A stretch of 64,000 bases of DNA from Cerrena zonata (taxonomy: Eukaryota > Basidiomycota > Agaricomycetes > Polyporales > Cerrenaceae): contig JASBNA010000066.1 of assembly GCA_038087015.1 (NCBI GenBank), positions 62,001 through 126,000 on the forward strand, read 5' to 3'. The notes beneath the pieces were generated by a model, which was not told the DNA's origin, made no database searches, and worked only from the letters and a program-made list of their open reading frames with translations. A program made the translations under genes and the position numbers. The stretch's first letter is position 1. Each line of letters opens with the position of its first letter. Below are positions 41,901 to 52,402 of the stretch, one piece after another.

Positions 41901-42153
41901 CCTCCTGTTCGTACTCCACTTGCTGCAACTTTAGGTCCAGCTGCCCAGGCAATTGTTTCTAATAACGATTTCTAAGACCAATTCTAATGGTCAAAATTTC
42001 TCAATAACTAGTCCTCCTATTTTAAGTCCTGGTACACTGAATGTTGGGTCGCTACTGACCGCACCTGCGCAATCCTCTGGACAGTATTTCGCTAAGAACG
42101 GTATGAATCCATTTGATGGACTTATAGCAGCCAAAGATAAAGAAGCAGTATGA
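38951..42153 (+). CDS. SOG2: RAM-network leucine-rich-repeat protein Sog2 (two frameshifts)
   Basis: An N-terminal LRR block (about residues 60-190: IERLSLHNNQIHHLP, IRYLDLHNNNISIFP, LEILDISSNRLSNIS, LRVISLKENRFKYLP) is followed by a long Ser/Thr/Asn-rich linker. The C-terminal Sog2 domain includes RKVLFSFSELHSSVRRFTGF. Sog2 works with Kic1, Hym1, Tao3, Cbk1 and Mob2 in polarity and cell separation. One extra base at GG 40553-40554 and one at TTT 41969-41971 break the frame. The corrected protein has 1066 residues and ends LIAAKDKEAV. The LRR-plus-linker layout and length fit Sog2 of CTG yeasts. Confidence 0.87.
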
Positions 42154-42483
42154 ACTCATAGTTAATTTTTCATTTTTTTTTTTGCCATTTTTTTTTCTTT
42201 TCTTTTTTTTTTTTTTTTTTTTTATTTCTAAAAGTCTTTGCTTTAACTTATCCTAACAGTTTCTTCTACATAGTATTAGAATCAAACACAGTTACTTTGT
42301 AAGTATGGATGCTATCTATTGTAAAATCGCAAAACGGCAATTCAGCCGCGATCAAGAAATCGGTAAGTCCAAGCGCAGCCCGAAAAAAAAATTTTTGAAG
42401 AAGCAAGGCTCTTTAATCAGCCAAAGGGTATGATTTTATCTTTAAGTTTCCTATAATTCAGCATATATTAGAGTAGGGTCCCG
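42154..42483. other. Intergenic between SOG2 and the carrier gene
   Basis: Long T tracts directly after the SOG2 stop (about 42172-42223) are probably 3' UTR. The carrier promoter follows. No gene seen. Confidence 0.5.
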
Positions 42484-43383
42484 ATGACTATTGAATTAGA
42501 AGAACCTCCATTGCTTCAAGATAATAAGCAGGTTATAAAAGATTTGTTTGGGGGAACTGTTGGTGGTATTACCCAAGTCTTGGTTGGTCAACCATTCGAT
42601 ACCGTTAAGGTTAGGTTGCAATCTGCCCCAGAAGGCACTTATAATGGTGCATTAGATGTTATTAAGAAATTGATAGCAAACGAGGGGCCCAAAGGTTTTT
42701 ATAAAGGGACTTTGACTCCATTAGTTGGTGTTGGTGCTTGTGTATCGGTTCAATTTTCTGTCAATGAGTTTATGAAGAGATACTATAATGAAAAATTGAA
42801 TGGTGCTCCTTTAAGTTTAGGTCAATTCTTCAACTGTGGTGCAATTGCAGGTTTTGCGAATGGGTTTTTGGCCTCACCAATCGAGCATATTCGTATTAGA
42901 CTTCAAACTCAAACAGGTTCCACCAAGCAATTCAATGGTCCAATTGATTGTGCTAGAAAAATTTTTCAGAATAATGGATTAAGAGGTGTATTCAAAGGAT
43001 TACCGCCAACTTTGTTTAGGGAAGGTGTTGGTTTAGGTACTTACTTCACCACCTACGAAGCTTTGATTGCCAAAGAATTGTCTAAAGATAAGAGTATTGT
43101 CAGACTGGATATTCCTGGCTGGAAATTATGTTTGTATGGTGGTTTATCAGGATATTCCATGTGGATCAGTATTTACCCAGTAGACGTGATTAAATCCAAA
43201 TTACAAACAGACTCTTTGACTAAACCAACTTATAGAAGCTCACTTGACGTCATCAAAGATATCTGGTTAAAGAATGGTATCAAAGGGTTTTATAGAGGTT
43301 TTATTCCTACCATTTTAAGAGCTGCTCCCGCAAATGGTGCTACTTTTGCTGCTTTTGAATTAACCATGAGGGTTATTTCTTAG
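42484..43383 (+). CDS. YMC1: Mitochondrial carrier, Ymc1/Ymc2 type
   Basis: The 299-residue carrier has three repeats with PX[DE]xx[KR] signatures: QPFDTVKVRLQ, SPIEHIRIRLQTQ and YPVDVIKSKLQTD. It has six transmembrane helices in the inner membrane. Closest by recall are yeast Ymc1/Ymc2 (LVGQPFDT.KVRLQ, FLASPIE.IRIRLQTQ), linked to glutamate or glycine transport. Related carnitine carriers (Crc1) are an alternative but fit less well. ATG 42484 is preceded by an in-frame-free AT-rich leader. Confidence 0.85.
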   Translation: MTIELEEPPLLQDNKQVIKDLFGGTVGGITQVLVGQPFDTVKVRLQSAPEGTYNGALDVIKKLIANEGPKGFYKGTLTPLVGVGACVSVQFSVNEFMKRYYNEKLNGAPLSLGQFFNCGAIAGFANGFLASPIEHIRIRLQTQTGSTKQFNGPIDCARKIFQNNGLRGVFKGLPPTLFREGVGLGTYFTTYEALIAKELSKDKSIVRLDIPGWKLCLYGGLSGYSMWISIYPVDVIKSKLQTDSLTKPTYRSSLDVIKDIWLKNGIKGFYRGFIPTILRAAPANGATFAAFELTMRVIS

Positions 43384-43598
43384 TGCTATCTTATCGTTGT
43401 ATAATAGTTTTTATGTTAATACTTATATTTATTCGCCATGTCTTCATCGTTTATACTCTGAAAATCAAGGTACCATTAGAGCTCATGCAAAACTACGTTT
43501 GAAACGTCATAATAAATAATTAATTATAATATTAAGTATATTAAGTAAAAGTTGAAGCTCGTAAATATATCATTATAATACAAAAATAAAATCATAAA

Positions 43599-43922
43599 TT
43601 ATTCTCGTTTCCGAATCAACTGTTGTTCACCGGAATGCAAGTCGTAATCAGGGCTGCGGTAATGTTCACTTATAGTGTCATGCTCTCCAAAGATCGAGAA
43701 TGATTCTTCATTATTAGGGTAATCTTCAGGGTTTATCACTTTGATAAATTCCATAAAATCAGCATTATATTCTCCATTAAACTCATACCAGTCGGAGCCA
43801 AGGATTTCTGCTTTTTCGTAAACATTCATTGAGCTATTAGGAGATGTTATATCACTACTTGTTATGTGACTATCAAGATTATCTGGTGAGCTTTGAAGTT
43901 CTATATCTTCACCATCCTTTGT
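43599..43922 (-). other. In-frame open extension after the ammonium permease stop
   Basis: Directly after the TAA at 43923-43925 the same frame stays open for 107 codons (TKDGEDIELQSSPDN..., then MNVYEKAEILGSDWYEFNG..., to QQLIRKRE). It is acidic and Ser-rich, like the long cytosolic C-tails of fungal Mep proteins. It may be the true tail cut off by a substitution or consensus error, a fossil tail, or a readthrough product. Confidence 0.6.
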
Positions 43923-45302
43923 TTAGTCTGTTCTCAGTCTTACCCTTTTATTGAATTCTTTGTCAACTCTCAAATGTAGACCTGGAATAATATCAATTAT
44001 ATAAAGAAAGAATAAGCTCATGACGAACAGATAGACTGCAGTGGCAATAGTTCCAGCTAATTGATGTCCAAGCTGTATCCAATTACCTTTTACCCAACCC
44101 CCTGGGGAGCCATATTGATTATTTGCAAAAATTGCAACCATTATAGAACTCACCATTCCTGAAACCCCATGGATTGCAAATAAATCGAAAGCATCATCAA
44201 TATTAAAGTAATACTTTAAACGCGTTGCCAAGTTACCAATTACTCCCCCAGCGACACCAAATACGAAAGGCTTCCAAAATTCAGTAGGTGACGATATGAA
44301 CCCTCCTGCCGGTGTCATCACAACAAGCCCAGTCATAGCTCCACTAGAAAATGAAATCATCGAAAATTTTCTCTTTCTTGAAACATCAGATAACTTCGTT
44401 TGTGGACCATGATGTTGATGAAGTGAAGCATTTCCTTCATTCTTGGTCGATTCAGATTCGAGTTCAGAACTACCAAGTGGGATAGCAGAGAAGTAGAAGT
44501 CAATTCCCATCCATACTATAGCACTCACAAAACAACAAAGAATTGTATTTATAAATATATATATTGCTGAGCTGCTGAATTTGAAGTCACAACCACCAAT
44601 GAAACCGCACCAACCGCAAATTATAAATACAGTTCCAATCACTATATGACCATTATTAGAACTTCTGTAATTATATAAAATTTTAGGATTTCTTGGACCC
44701 AACAAATATGAATAAGCAAGACCGGTAAAACCACTTATTACGTGAATACAGTTTCCACCTGCAAAATCCAATACTGGAATGTAATCTAGTTGAGTTGAAA
44801 GCCAACCATTCATATTCCAAAACCAGTATGTTACAGGATTATAAATCATGCATGACCAAAAGAACAAAAATACAAGCATAGGAAGAATCCTACCTCTTTC
44901 AGCAATACAGCCTGGAAACGTCAAACATACACATATAAGCTTCATGAGACCATTGAAAAGAAAATGGAGCACAGAAAGTATTTCACCTCTAGTAGTATTA
45001 TAAGTGAGCGTTGACGGGTCTCTAAGCTGTCTTAGGACAGCAAACTTCAAACTTCCTATGAAACGATTACTTGCAGTTGCATAACATAGCGAATATCCCC
45101 AGATAAACCAATCTATGAAAACTATAGGTGACAAAAGAGTAGGTATTATAAGCATCGTGAAAGACGACCTTCTTTGAGTCAACCCCGAGTAAAACAAGGA
45201 AATACCAATAAGGATTAGTGGAAGTAATGCAGTACAGAAAACCATATATAAGGAATGGATAGCAAGCAGGTCGTCGAGATCTGTATTTTCAGCTGTAGAC
45301 AT
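43923..45302 (-). CDS. Ammonium permease (Mep/Amt family)
   Basis: The 459-residue protein has about 11 membrane helices. Family marks are FYSGLTQRRSSFTML, DWFIWGYSL, DFAGGNCIHVISG (first pore His) and FAIHGVSGMVSSI (second pore His), so the twin-His pathway is kept. Some otherwise conserved positions differ, and the loop near residue 305-330 is long and charged, so this is a divergent paralogue. It imports ammonium at the plasma membrane. ATG 45302 (MSTAENTDLDD) is chosen; the frame extends upstream only from a TTG. GATAA-type sites lie in the promoter. The C-tail stops early, with an open in-frame continuation. Confidence 0.88.
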   Translation of the reverse strand: MSTAENTDLDDLLAIHSLYMVFCTALLPLILIGISLFYSGLTQRRSSFTMLIIPTLLSPIVFIDWFIWGYSLCYATASNRFIGSLKFAVLRQLRDPSTLTYNTTRGEILSVLHFLFNGLMKLICVCLTFPGCIAERGRILPMLVFLFFWSCMIYNPVTYWFWNMNGWLSTQLDYIPVLDFAGGNCIHVISGFTGLAYSYLLGPRNPKILYNYRSSNNGHIVIGTVFIICGWCGFIGGCDFKFSSSAIYIFINTILCCFVSAIVWMGIDFYFSAIPLGSSELESESTKNEGNASLHQHHGPQTKLSDVSRKRKFSMISFSSGAMTGLVVMTPAGGFISSPTEFWKPFVFGVAGGVIGNLATRLKYYFNIDDAFDLFAIHGVSGMVSSIMVAIFANNQYGSPGGWVKGNWIQLGHQLAGTIATAVYLFVMSLFFLYIIDIIPGLHLRVDKEFNKRVRLRTD

Positions 45303-45424
45303 CTTTGAAACCAGGCAATGGTTATTTGCGGCTAAATGTGAAGAAGTACAACGCAACACCAAAAATATTCCTTGTGTGTGGTTGGGTGACTTTCTTTGAG
45401 CTAATAGTACCTTTTCAGGCTAAT

Positions 45425-45507
45425 GATAACTTGTTTTCTTTGACAATATTCAGGCTTTATTGTAAATTAGACTAAGTTAGAGAGATATTGCAATTTGTAC
45501 GATTATC
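45425..45507. promoter_or_regulatory. GATA sites upstream of the ammonium permease
   Basis: GATAA at 45425-45429 and TTATC at 45503-45507 (its complement) lie 120-205 bp upstream of the ATG. GATA factors such as Gln3 and Gat1 activate MEP genes under nitrogen limitation. The pentamers are common in AT-rich DNA. Confidence 0.35.
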
Positions 45508-45573
45508 TTTGATTTTTTTTTTTTTTTAGTGTCAACGAATAATTTACCTCCGTACACATATATGGAACTCATC

Positions 45574-48007
45574 CTATTTATGATAGCAGAATTCAGAATA
45601 ACATTCAAGACAAGCCGATGGAACAGTAAGATTACCAGGAAACGGTGATATTCCATACATTATTCTGTCAAACAGTCTCTTCAAAACTGCGCATGCTAAA
45701 CAAACTGAATATTCAGTGGAGTTTTTAAAGGTTGCAAGATTATAACCATTCTCTACCATTCCTAATACTTCTTCCGAAGTATAACTTAGTTGAAATGTAG
45801 ATCTATTGGAGTCAAAAGAGTGATTATAGTTTGAATTATAAACTATGATAGGCGGAAGATATTGCTTAAGAGTTTCATTTTGGATTCCAGAGTTAAATGG
45901 CCCTGTAGCGTTAGAAATATTCCCAAACAGAGGAAACTCTGGGTAATCGAGTTCAATATCACAACCTAAGAAGAGTGGCCTTTGATTTAACTTTTCATCA
46001 ATTATTGTTTGCGGAGATGGTGCGTACGGGTAAATTGCCTTATTGATATATCTCACTGATCCAGGATTTGTTTTATTATAATTAAGACGGTCAAATCTAC
46101 TACTTAAGCTTGGAATTCGACCAAAACTAAAAGTAGGAGTTGTTTTAGAATTTCGATGAAATCTTTTTTGACTTGCAGTCAATGTTGTTCCGTTAGGAAA
46201 ATTGGCAATATCAGATGTCATATCGAAAGCTATTATGATATCAACTTTTCTCGATTCTTGCAAGAAGGGATAAAACGGAATGTTTTCTCCGCTATCACCA
46301 CCATCTGCAAGGTACAAGTGGCGTTCTTTGAAGATACCATTTGCCTGATTTATCGAATTCCTGTAGCCGTAAAATGGATTTGGGGAATACAATGCGTAAT
46401 CTGGGTGTTGAGGATATTTACTCGAATTCAATTTAGTTATCAAACCCAATTTTGTTAATATTTTCGATATATTTGCAGAAGATTCTTTATCCAACTTGAA
46501 AAGGACTTTATATAGCTCAATGAAAATATGATTGAATAAACTTGAAGATGTCCCAGTGATAAACCCAATGTTATCGAAGCCCGAAGTGCAAACTGATACA
46601 TTGGGGTTTTCAGTTGGGTGCATTGAATGTCCATCATAAAGAGAAGTTCCTAGATACTTCATCTTTGCGAATGAATTCACTTCTGGGAGCCAGGAACCAA
46701 ATTCAAAGGGGGAGAATTCCAAGAGATTAGGAAACACTTCAGGAACTGATTCTTCAAGTGATCTTTGAACCGAACAAACTATTGGAAAAGGTTGCAAAAA
46801 GCTTTGAAAAGATTTTGATAAGGTTGCCGATGTTATCGTAGCACCAGGAATTCGAGCAGATGGTTGGAAAATCTTTCTTGCTAGGGCCCTTCCCCAATAG
46901 TCAGTGAATGAAATATAAAAGCCAGCTTCTTTCTTAGATCTAACCTCGATTTGGAGATCTTTAAAAAATGTAAACGCTTCCTTCAAAGTAGATTCACCGG
47001 ATTCATTTGCAGTATCTTTGCTTGCATTCTTCTTCAAGAATATTGGCTTAATAAAAGACTCGAGATAGCTTCGACCCTTGGCGGTCTCAATGAGTGAAAC
47101 TGTCTTGGTGGAAGTGATGGATTCATGTGTTTTACCAAATCCAAGATATTTCATAACCGTGTCTGCAATGCCCCAATTAAAGTCTAACAATTTTTCTGTT
47201 TGATTAGAAGCTGAATCGGCAAAGCTTGACCCTAAGTCATCAACATCCAGAATGTGCATATCCTCCTTAACAGCATCGGGATCGAAACTGGGAATGCCTT
47301 GTAGAAGCTGTTCTTGTAAGTTCCAAGTCTTGCCATCGAATAAAAGTTCATGGATTGGTTTGAAATCGTTGGTGAAAGTACTCATCACCAAAAAGGCTCC
47401 TCCAGATATACCACCAATATAACTTGTTCCTTGAAGAAGGTTTCCTAAGTTCCCACAATTGCTTTGACAAGGTGTTCTAATATCGAAAGCAGCCAAAGCA
47501 CCGCTCCCAGTAAGCATAGACCTATAGCCGCCTCCAGAAAAGGCTAAAGAAATTGTTAAAGGATGCTTATAGTTTTCAAAGAAAGAAGCATGGTCAAATC
47601 CAGGGACACCTACTGACTCGAAAAAAGCTAATAGTGCTGACTGGGTCAACTTCTGTCTGTTGTATACATATGTTTCTTCTTCTTCACAAAGTGTCTAGTT
47701 AAAATTAGTAGTCGAAAATGTATTCTTACAAAAAATAGTACTATCATACCTTATCAGCAGATCTCACCAAAGATTCTGAAGGGCATAGTACGTTATAAGG
47801 TGCATAGGAGGCATTAAAAAGATGCTTTGTCTCCCAGCCAATCGTCGAAACGTTCACCAGAAGTAAACTTGAACTATCAACATATTTTGCATTTAGTTTT
47901 CCACCTCTTTTATTTAATGAATGCTGTCTGATAACTATACCACAAGATATTCCAGCTAATTCAAAAGCCGTGACTATAATGATGATAAGTGATATTGAAC
48001 TATGCAT
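45574..48007 (-). CDS. Secreted phospholipase B / lysophospholipase (two exons)
   Basis: Exon 1 is 47750-48007 (86 codons) and exon 2 is 45574-47694, giving 792 residues. A signal peptide (ISLIIIIVTAFELAGISCG) is followed by the family start YAPYNVLCPSESLVR, which continues across the splice as SADK-TLCEEETYVYNRQ. Catalytic blocks are LAFSGGGYRSMLTGSG (oxyanion and Arg region), GGISGGAFLV (nucleophile Ser) and LADGGDSGENIPFYPF (Asp). There are many N-glycosylation sites and a Cys-rich end. It removes acyl chains from phospholipids outside the cell. No GPI signal is visible, so it is probably released. It is longer than typical Plb (about 600-700 aa) and divergent. Confidence 0.88.
47695..47749 (-). 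other. Phospholipase B intron (55 nt)
   Basis: Minus strand: GTATGA at the 5' end, TACTAAT branch point and TAG at the 3' end. Removal joins exons in phase 0 and restores the conserved N-terminal block. Confidence 0.87.
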
Positions 48008-48331
48008 GTTTTAACCGGTCATTGAAAGGAAAGCATGTAGCTAATAGTAAGATCTAATTTTAATTTTCCAATCTGATCGCTTTCGCAGCTATTTTTTTTT
48101 TTGCAAAAAGGCCAATTACAAATACAAGTAATAATAAATATCTATAATATTAAATAACAAAACTTATCAAAAACAATATAATATATATAGATTTATATAA
48201 ATTTATTAACAGTTTAGGTGTAAATGAAGACAAACAAAAAAAAAAAAAAGTGAAAGTAAAATAAAAAATGAATTAAAAATCAATGAAAATAAACAAAGTA
48301 ATTTAATATATAATTTTATTCCAACTCACAC
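48008..48331. other. Intergenic between EF3 and phospholipase B
   Basis: Very AT-rich, with A and T runs. It is the EF3 3' flank and the phospholipase promoter. No other feature seen. Confidence 0.5.
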
Positions 48332-51300
48332 TTAGAATTCTTCGTCTTCAGAAACGTAGGCATCACCTAATTCCTTCTTTTTCTTCATTCTGTCCTTCTT
48401 CTTCTTTCTTAATTCAGCAGAAGATAACTTAGTCTTCTTCTTAGCAGCGGCAATCTTGTTACCCATAGCATCGAATTTATCTTCTTCATCTTCTTTCTTT
48501 TCCAATCTTGGACCAGAACCTTGACCTTGGACCCAATTGTGACCAGATGGAGTCATTTGACCATCTAAGACAGCCCAAACTTCTTCGGTTAAATCTTTGG
48601 TGAATTCAGCAGAGTGAGTAATGATAACAATACCACCTTCGAAAGCTTTCAAAGCTTTAGATAAAGCACCCAAAGAGTCACGATCCAAATAGTTAGTTGG
48701 TTCATCCAAGACAATCAAATGAGGTCTTTGCCAGGTACAAGCAGCCAAAACTAATTTAACTTTTTGACCACCAGATAAACCTCTAATTCTAGAGTGAGAA
48801 ACTAATTCAGCTTCTAAACCTAACATAGCACAATGTTCTTCGATTTCTTTTCTGGTTAATGGTCTGAATTGACCGGAAGCTAAAGCTTCTTTCATATCAA
48901 CTTCAGCAACCATCTTAGAGTGAGTTTCCATTAATTCACCTCTTGGTAACCAAGTGTTATCAACAGACATCATTGGAACCCATCTTTCGTTCTTCATACC
49001 AACGTTATCACCTAATAACCAAGAAATTTCATATTCATAAGAGTTTTTGAACTTTCTTCTGGAGTGGATACCGGCGATTCTTCTTGGGGTACCTTCAACG
49101 TTGAAAATCTTTTTCATAGAGTTTTCATCTTGTTCGTTAACTTGTCTAGAAGCTCTATCCATGGTTTCTCTATCTTCACCAGTTTGGAATCTCCATTGAA
49201 TATATTCAGAAGGAGTTTTGTCCAAGTGGTTATCAATATGAGCGAAAGCATGTTGTTTAATGTAAGCAATACGACAATTTTCGTGAACGTAGACATCACC
49301 TTCGGTTGGTAATAATTCACCAGTTAAAACATTAATCAAAGTAGATTTACCAGCACCATTTGGACCAATAACAGCAATTCTTGAAGATAAAGAACATTGG
49401 AAGTTAATGTCACGAATTTGAGGTTTAGAAGTACCTGGGTATTGGAAAGTCATATTAGAAACTTTAACAATAGCTTTTTGTTTAGTTTTAACACCTTCTA
49501 AGAAACCTGGTTCTGGGAATCTAAATTCTAAATCAGAAGCACCTAATTCGTAATAAGATTGAGCGGATGGACATTTTTGAACGAATTCAGATAAGTTACC
49601 TTTGTATTTTCTTAATTTGAAACCTTCGTAATGGATAATGTATTGACAGATCTTATCTAAGAAACCAGAATCGTGAGAAACAATAATGGAAGTAATACCA
49701 CAAGTTTGTAAGTAGTTAACTAACCAAGCAACGTTAACGGTATCCAAATGGTTAGTTGGTTCATCTAATAATAAGATATCAGCGTTTTTCAAGACAGCTC
49801 TGGCTAAAGCTAATTTCATTTTCCAACCACCAGATAAGGATTGAATTGGCATAGAAATCATTTCTTCAGAGAAACCGAATTCTCTTAATTTTTCTTCGAC
49901 AGTGTCTTTAGTTAAACCAACTTCACCATCTTCGATAACGAATTGAACAACAGAAGTTTCAGCATGAGTACCATCAATATCATGTTCAACGTAAACGGTT
50001 TTACATTCTTCTTGAGTTGGGAAACCTTCAACTTGACCATTAGCAATAGCTCTCATTAAAGTAGATTTACCAGCACCATTTGGACCACATAAACCATATC
50101 TTCTGTTTCTCTTTAATCTGAATTGAGTTTTATTCAATAAGATTTTAGCACCATAAGCTAAAGAGAATTCACAGTTACATAAATCTTCACCTTCATCTTC
50201 TTCATCTTCAAAAGAAGGAGGTTGAGGAATGTTATCAACGGCTCTCTTTCTGAATTCTTCAATGATTTCTTTAGCTTCTTTTTCATGTAAGAAAATAGTA
50301 GCAAAAGGTAAAACAGTGTGTAACCAAGCATCTGGTTGAATTTCTCTTTCATCAATTAAATCACCAGCAATGGCACCAATATAAGTTAAAGCGGTATCAA
50401 ATCTTGGAGCAATGTTTTTACCCTTTAATAATTCTTTAAAGACACCTAAAGTAACTGGGATATCACCGGCGGTAGAAATTTCTGGAATAGTATCATTTTG
50501 ACCAATGTTACCAACTCTTCTTAAAGTGTTCAAAGCTCTGTTAGTAACTTCACGAGCTTCAGGATCAGCCATAGTAGAGAAGTTAGCTTTTAAAGCTGGT
50601 AATAATTTATCCAAGAAAGGAGCAACAACTTGAGGATCATCGACTAATTTACACATGTTATCGATAATAACAGCAGCTTTACGTTTAATAGCAGTTTCAC
50701 GTTCAGCTAAACCTCTTGATAATAAAGGAGCCATGATAGATAAAGTAGCCATGGTAACTTCAGAAACGAAAGTGGTAGCACCTAATAAGTGAACGGTTTC
50801 TGGAACTTCGGTTGGGTTGGCAATACATTCAATCAATTTTGGAATAAATCTTTCAATATCTTTATTGTCAATGGTTTCAGTAGATTTAGTCATAGTTTTA
50901 TGAGCAGCTTCTTTAACTTCCTTTTTGGTATCCCACATAGTTTCAGAAAGAACTGGAATTAATTCCGGCATTCTTAAAGCAATTTGAGCTTTAGCAGTAT
51001 CAACTAATTGAGAAATAGCAGCTAAAATGGCAACTTTTTCAGTCCATTTATTAGTGTTAGCCAAGTTTTCTAATAAAGATGGTAATAAACTCTTGACAGC
51101 AGTTGGAGTGATAGCTTTAGCAAGAGCTAATAAAGCGTCAGAAGCAGCAGTTTGAACATCTTTATTTTTATCACCAGATTTGGCAGCAACGTCAGAAGCT
51201 AAAGCAACAACATAAGGTTCAACAGATGGAGCCAAACCATTTGAAGAAGCAATATGAGAGTAAGCATTTAAAGCAGCAACAGAAGCAGAAGCATCTTTCT

Positions 51301-51484
51301 TGTTGTTGATTTGTTTTTTCAAATCTTCAAAAAATTCAACTGGAACATCATGTTCAACAATTGAAGAATTTAAGAAAGAAGAAACATTAGCAGCAGCTTC
51401 ATCCTTGTTATCAGCAACTTGTAATTTGCCTAATAACTCGGAAAGAACTTCAGCAGAGTATTTGGATTCACTGGCAGCAGACAT
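48332..51484 (-). CDS. YEF3: Translation elongation factor 3 (eEF3)
   Basis: This fungal-specific ATPase has 1050 residues. N-terminal HEAT repeats are followed by two ABC cassettes: first [32 protein letters not shown] and [11 protein letters not shown]; second [30 protein letters not shown] and [11 protein letters not shown] chromodomain-like insert lies inside the second cassette (residues about 810-870, [17 protein letters not shown]). The tail is Lys-rich ([20 protein letters not shown]). It releases E-site tRNA from the ribosome. It is intact and unusually well conserved, with a restricted codon choice typical of high expression. Confidence 0.98.
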   Translation of the reverse strand: MSAASESKYSAEVLSELLGKLQVADNKDEAAANVSSFLNSSIVEHDVPVEFFEDLKKQINNKKDASASVAALNAYSHIASSNGLAPSVEPYVVALASDVAAKSGDKNKDVQTAASDALLALAKAITPTAVKSLLPSLLENLANTNKWTEKVAILAAISQLVDTAKAQIALRMPELIPVLSETMWDTKKEVKEAAHKTMTKSTETIDNKDIERFIPKLIECIANPTEVPETVHLLGATTFVSEVTMATLSIMAPLLSRGLAERETAIKRKAAVIIDNMCKLVDDPQVVAPFLDKLLPALKANFSTMADPEAREVTNRALNTLRRVGNIGQNDTIPEISTAGDIPVTLGVFKELLKGKNIAPRFDTALTYIGAIAGDLIDEREIQPDAWLHTVLPFATIFLHEKEAKEIIEEFRKRAVDNIPQPPSFEDEEDEGEDLCNCEFSLAYGAKILLNKTQFRLKRNRRYGLCGPNGAGKSTLMRAIANGQVEGFPTQEECKTVYVEHDIDGTHAETSVVQFVIEDGEVGLTKDTVEEKLREFGFSEEMISMPIQSLSGGWKMKLALARAVLKNADILLLDEPTNHLDTVNVAWLVNYLQTCGITSIIVSHDSGFLDKICQYIIHYEGFKLRKYKGNLSEFVQKCPSAQSYYELGASDLEFRFPEPGFLEGVKTKQKAIVKVSNMTFQYPGTSKPQIRDINFQCSLSSRIAVIGPNGAGKSTLINVLTGELLPTEGDVYVHENCRIAYIKQHAFAHIDNHLDKTPSEYIQWRFQTGEDRETMDRASRQVNEQDENSMKKIFNVEGTPRRIAGIHSRRKFKNSYEYEISWLLGDNVGMKNERWVPMMSVDNTWLPRGELMETHSKMVAEVDMKEALASGQFRPLTRKEIEEHCAMLGLEAELVSHSRIRGLSGGQKVKLVLAACTWQRPHLIVLDEPTNYLDRDSLGALSKALKAFEGGIVIITHSAEFTKDLTEEVWAVLDGQMTPSGHNWVQGQGSGPRLEKKEDEEDKFDAMGNKIAAAKKKTKLSSAELRKKKKDRMKKKKELGDAYVSEDEEF

Positions 51485-52402
51485 TTTCCAACGTTGATTG
51501 AAAGAAAAAGGAGAAGAAGAAATTTCAATAGAAAATTTTTTGGGAAACGTTTTAAATATTTAATTGAGCATCTCAATACAAAAAGCTAGACACCTTCGCT
51601 AACAAACCAAAAAAAATTTTTGCCAAAAAAAAAAAAAAAATTTTCACCCTGCTCTTCGCAGAACAAAAGCGTTTCTTTTTGGTGGTTATCCTCTGATTTG
51701 ACTACGGGAGACTCTCTGTCCACCAGTGCCACGGGCCCTTACCGTGCCTGTCATTGCCTGCCAATTAAACAACCGCCAGCGACGCCCACCGACACTCAAT
51801 GCTGTCTTCTGAGGCCAGGGCCAAATCGTATCGTCCGCTTATCTATGATACGTGCGTAACCAAGTAAGTTCAATAAGGCCGTGCTCATAAATACGCTTAA
51901 CGAAAAAAATTGTGTGGATGGGTTACCCGCACGATGCGCGCACGTGATCGACAGTGGTTGTTGCACCCGTACATCTGGTGATGTTTACGGCCCTTCTCTG
52001 CTACTTCTTCTTACTCCTTCCCACTTGTATAAATCAAGGGCTCACCACACACCATGTGTGGAAAGACCCTCGAAGGCCAATCGCCGACGGGTTGTGCTAT
52101 GTAGACCGCGACTCTTTCAATGGGATAACCAGAGCCATTATGTCAGTAGTCCTGATAGACGATTGCGTACAATATCAACAATGGAATAAAGTTACGCCGA
52201 TTATAAATATGTGTATGTGTGGGTATATATATATATATATGAGGATAAATATAATATATATACATGAGTGATAGTATATATATATATATACATCTCAAGA
52301 GTTTGACTAATTTACGCGAAATCGCGAGGAAAATAAATAAACAAAGCTTGTTGATTGATCTTCCAAGTAATAGAACTTCTCATTCTTATTGAAATCATCG
52401 AC
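51485..52402. other. Divergent promoter region of EF3 and BIK1
   Basis: About 920 bp. An A-tract area lies near EF3, a GC-richer middle runs from about 51650 to 52170, and (TA)n/TG-rich sequence at 52205-52300 lies near BIK1. Short open frames in the middle have no domains. Rap1- and Cbf1-like sites are listed separately. Confidence 0.6.
51941..51974. promoter_or_regulatory. Cbf1-like E-box and Rap1-like site upstream of EF3
   Basis: CACGTGAT (51941-51948) and CACCCGTACAT (51964-51974) lie about 460-490 bp upstream of EF3. In yeasts, Rap1 sites drive translation-factor genes and Cbf1 sites occur in Candida ribosomal-protein promoters. Both fit EF3 better than BIK1. Confidence 0.5.

Noticed and set aside
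45574..48007. Phospholipase B as two genes or a frameshifted gene
   Set aside because: The junction has 5' splice, branch and 3' splice signals and joins in phase 0, so it is an intron.
51620..52271. Short plus-strand frames between EF3 and BIK1
   Set aside because: No domains, overlapping alternatives, and location in a divergent promoter.
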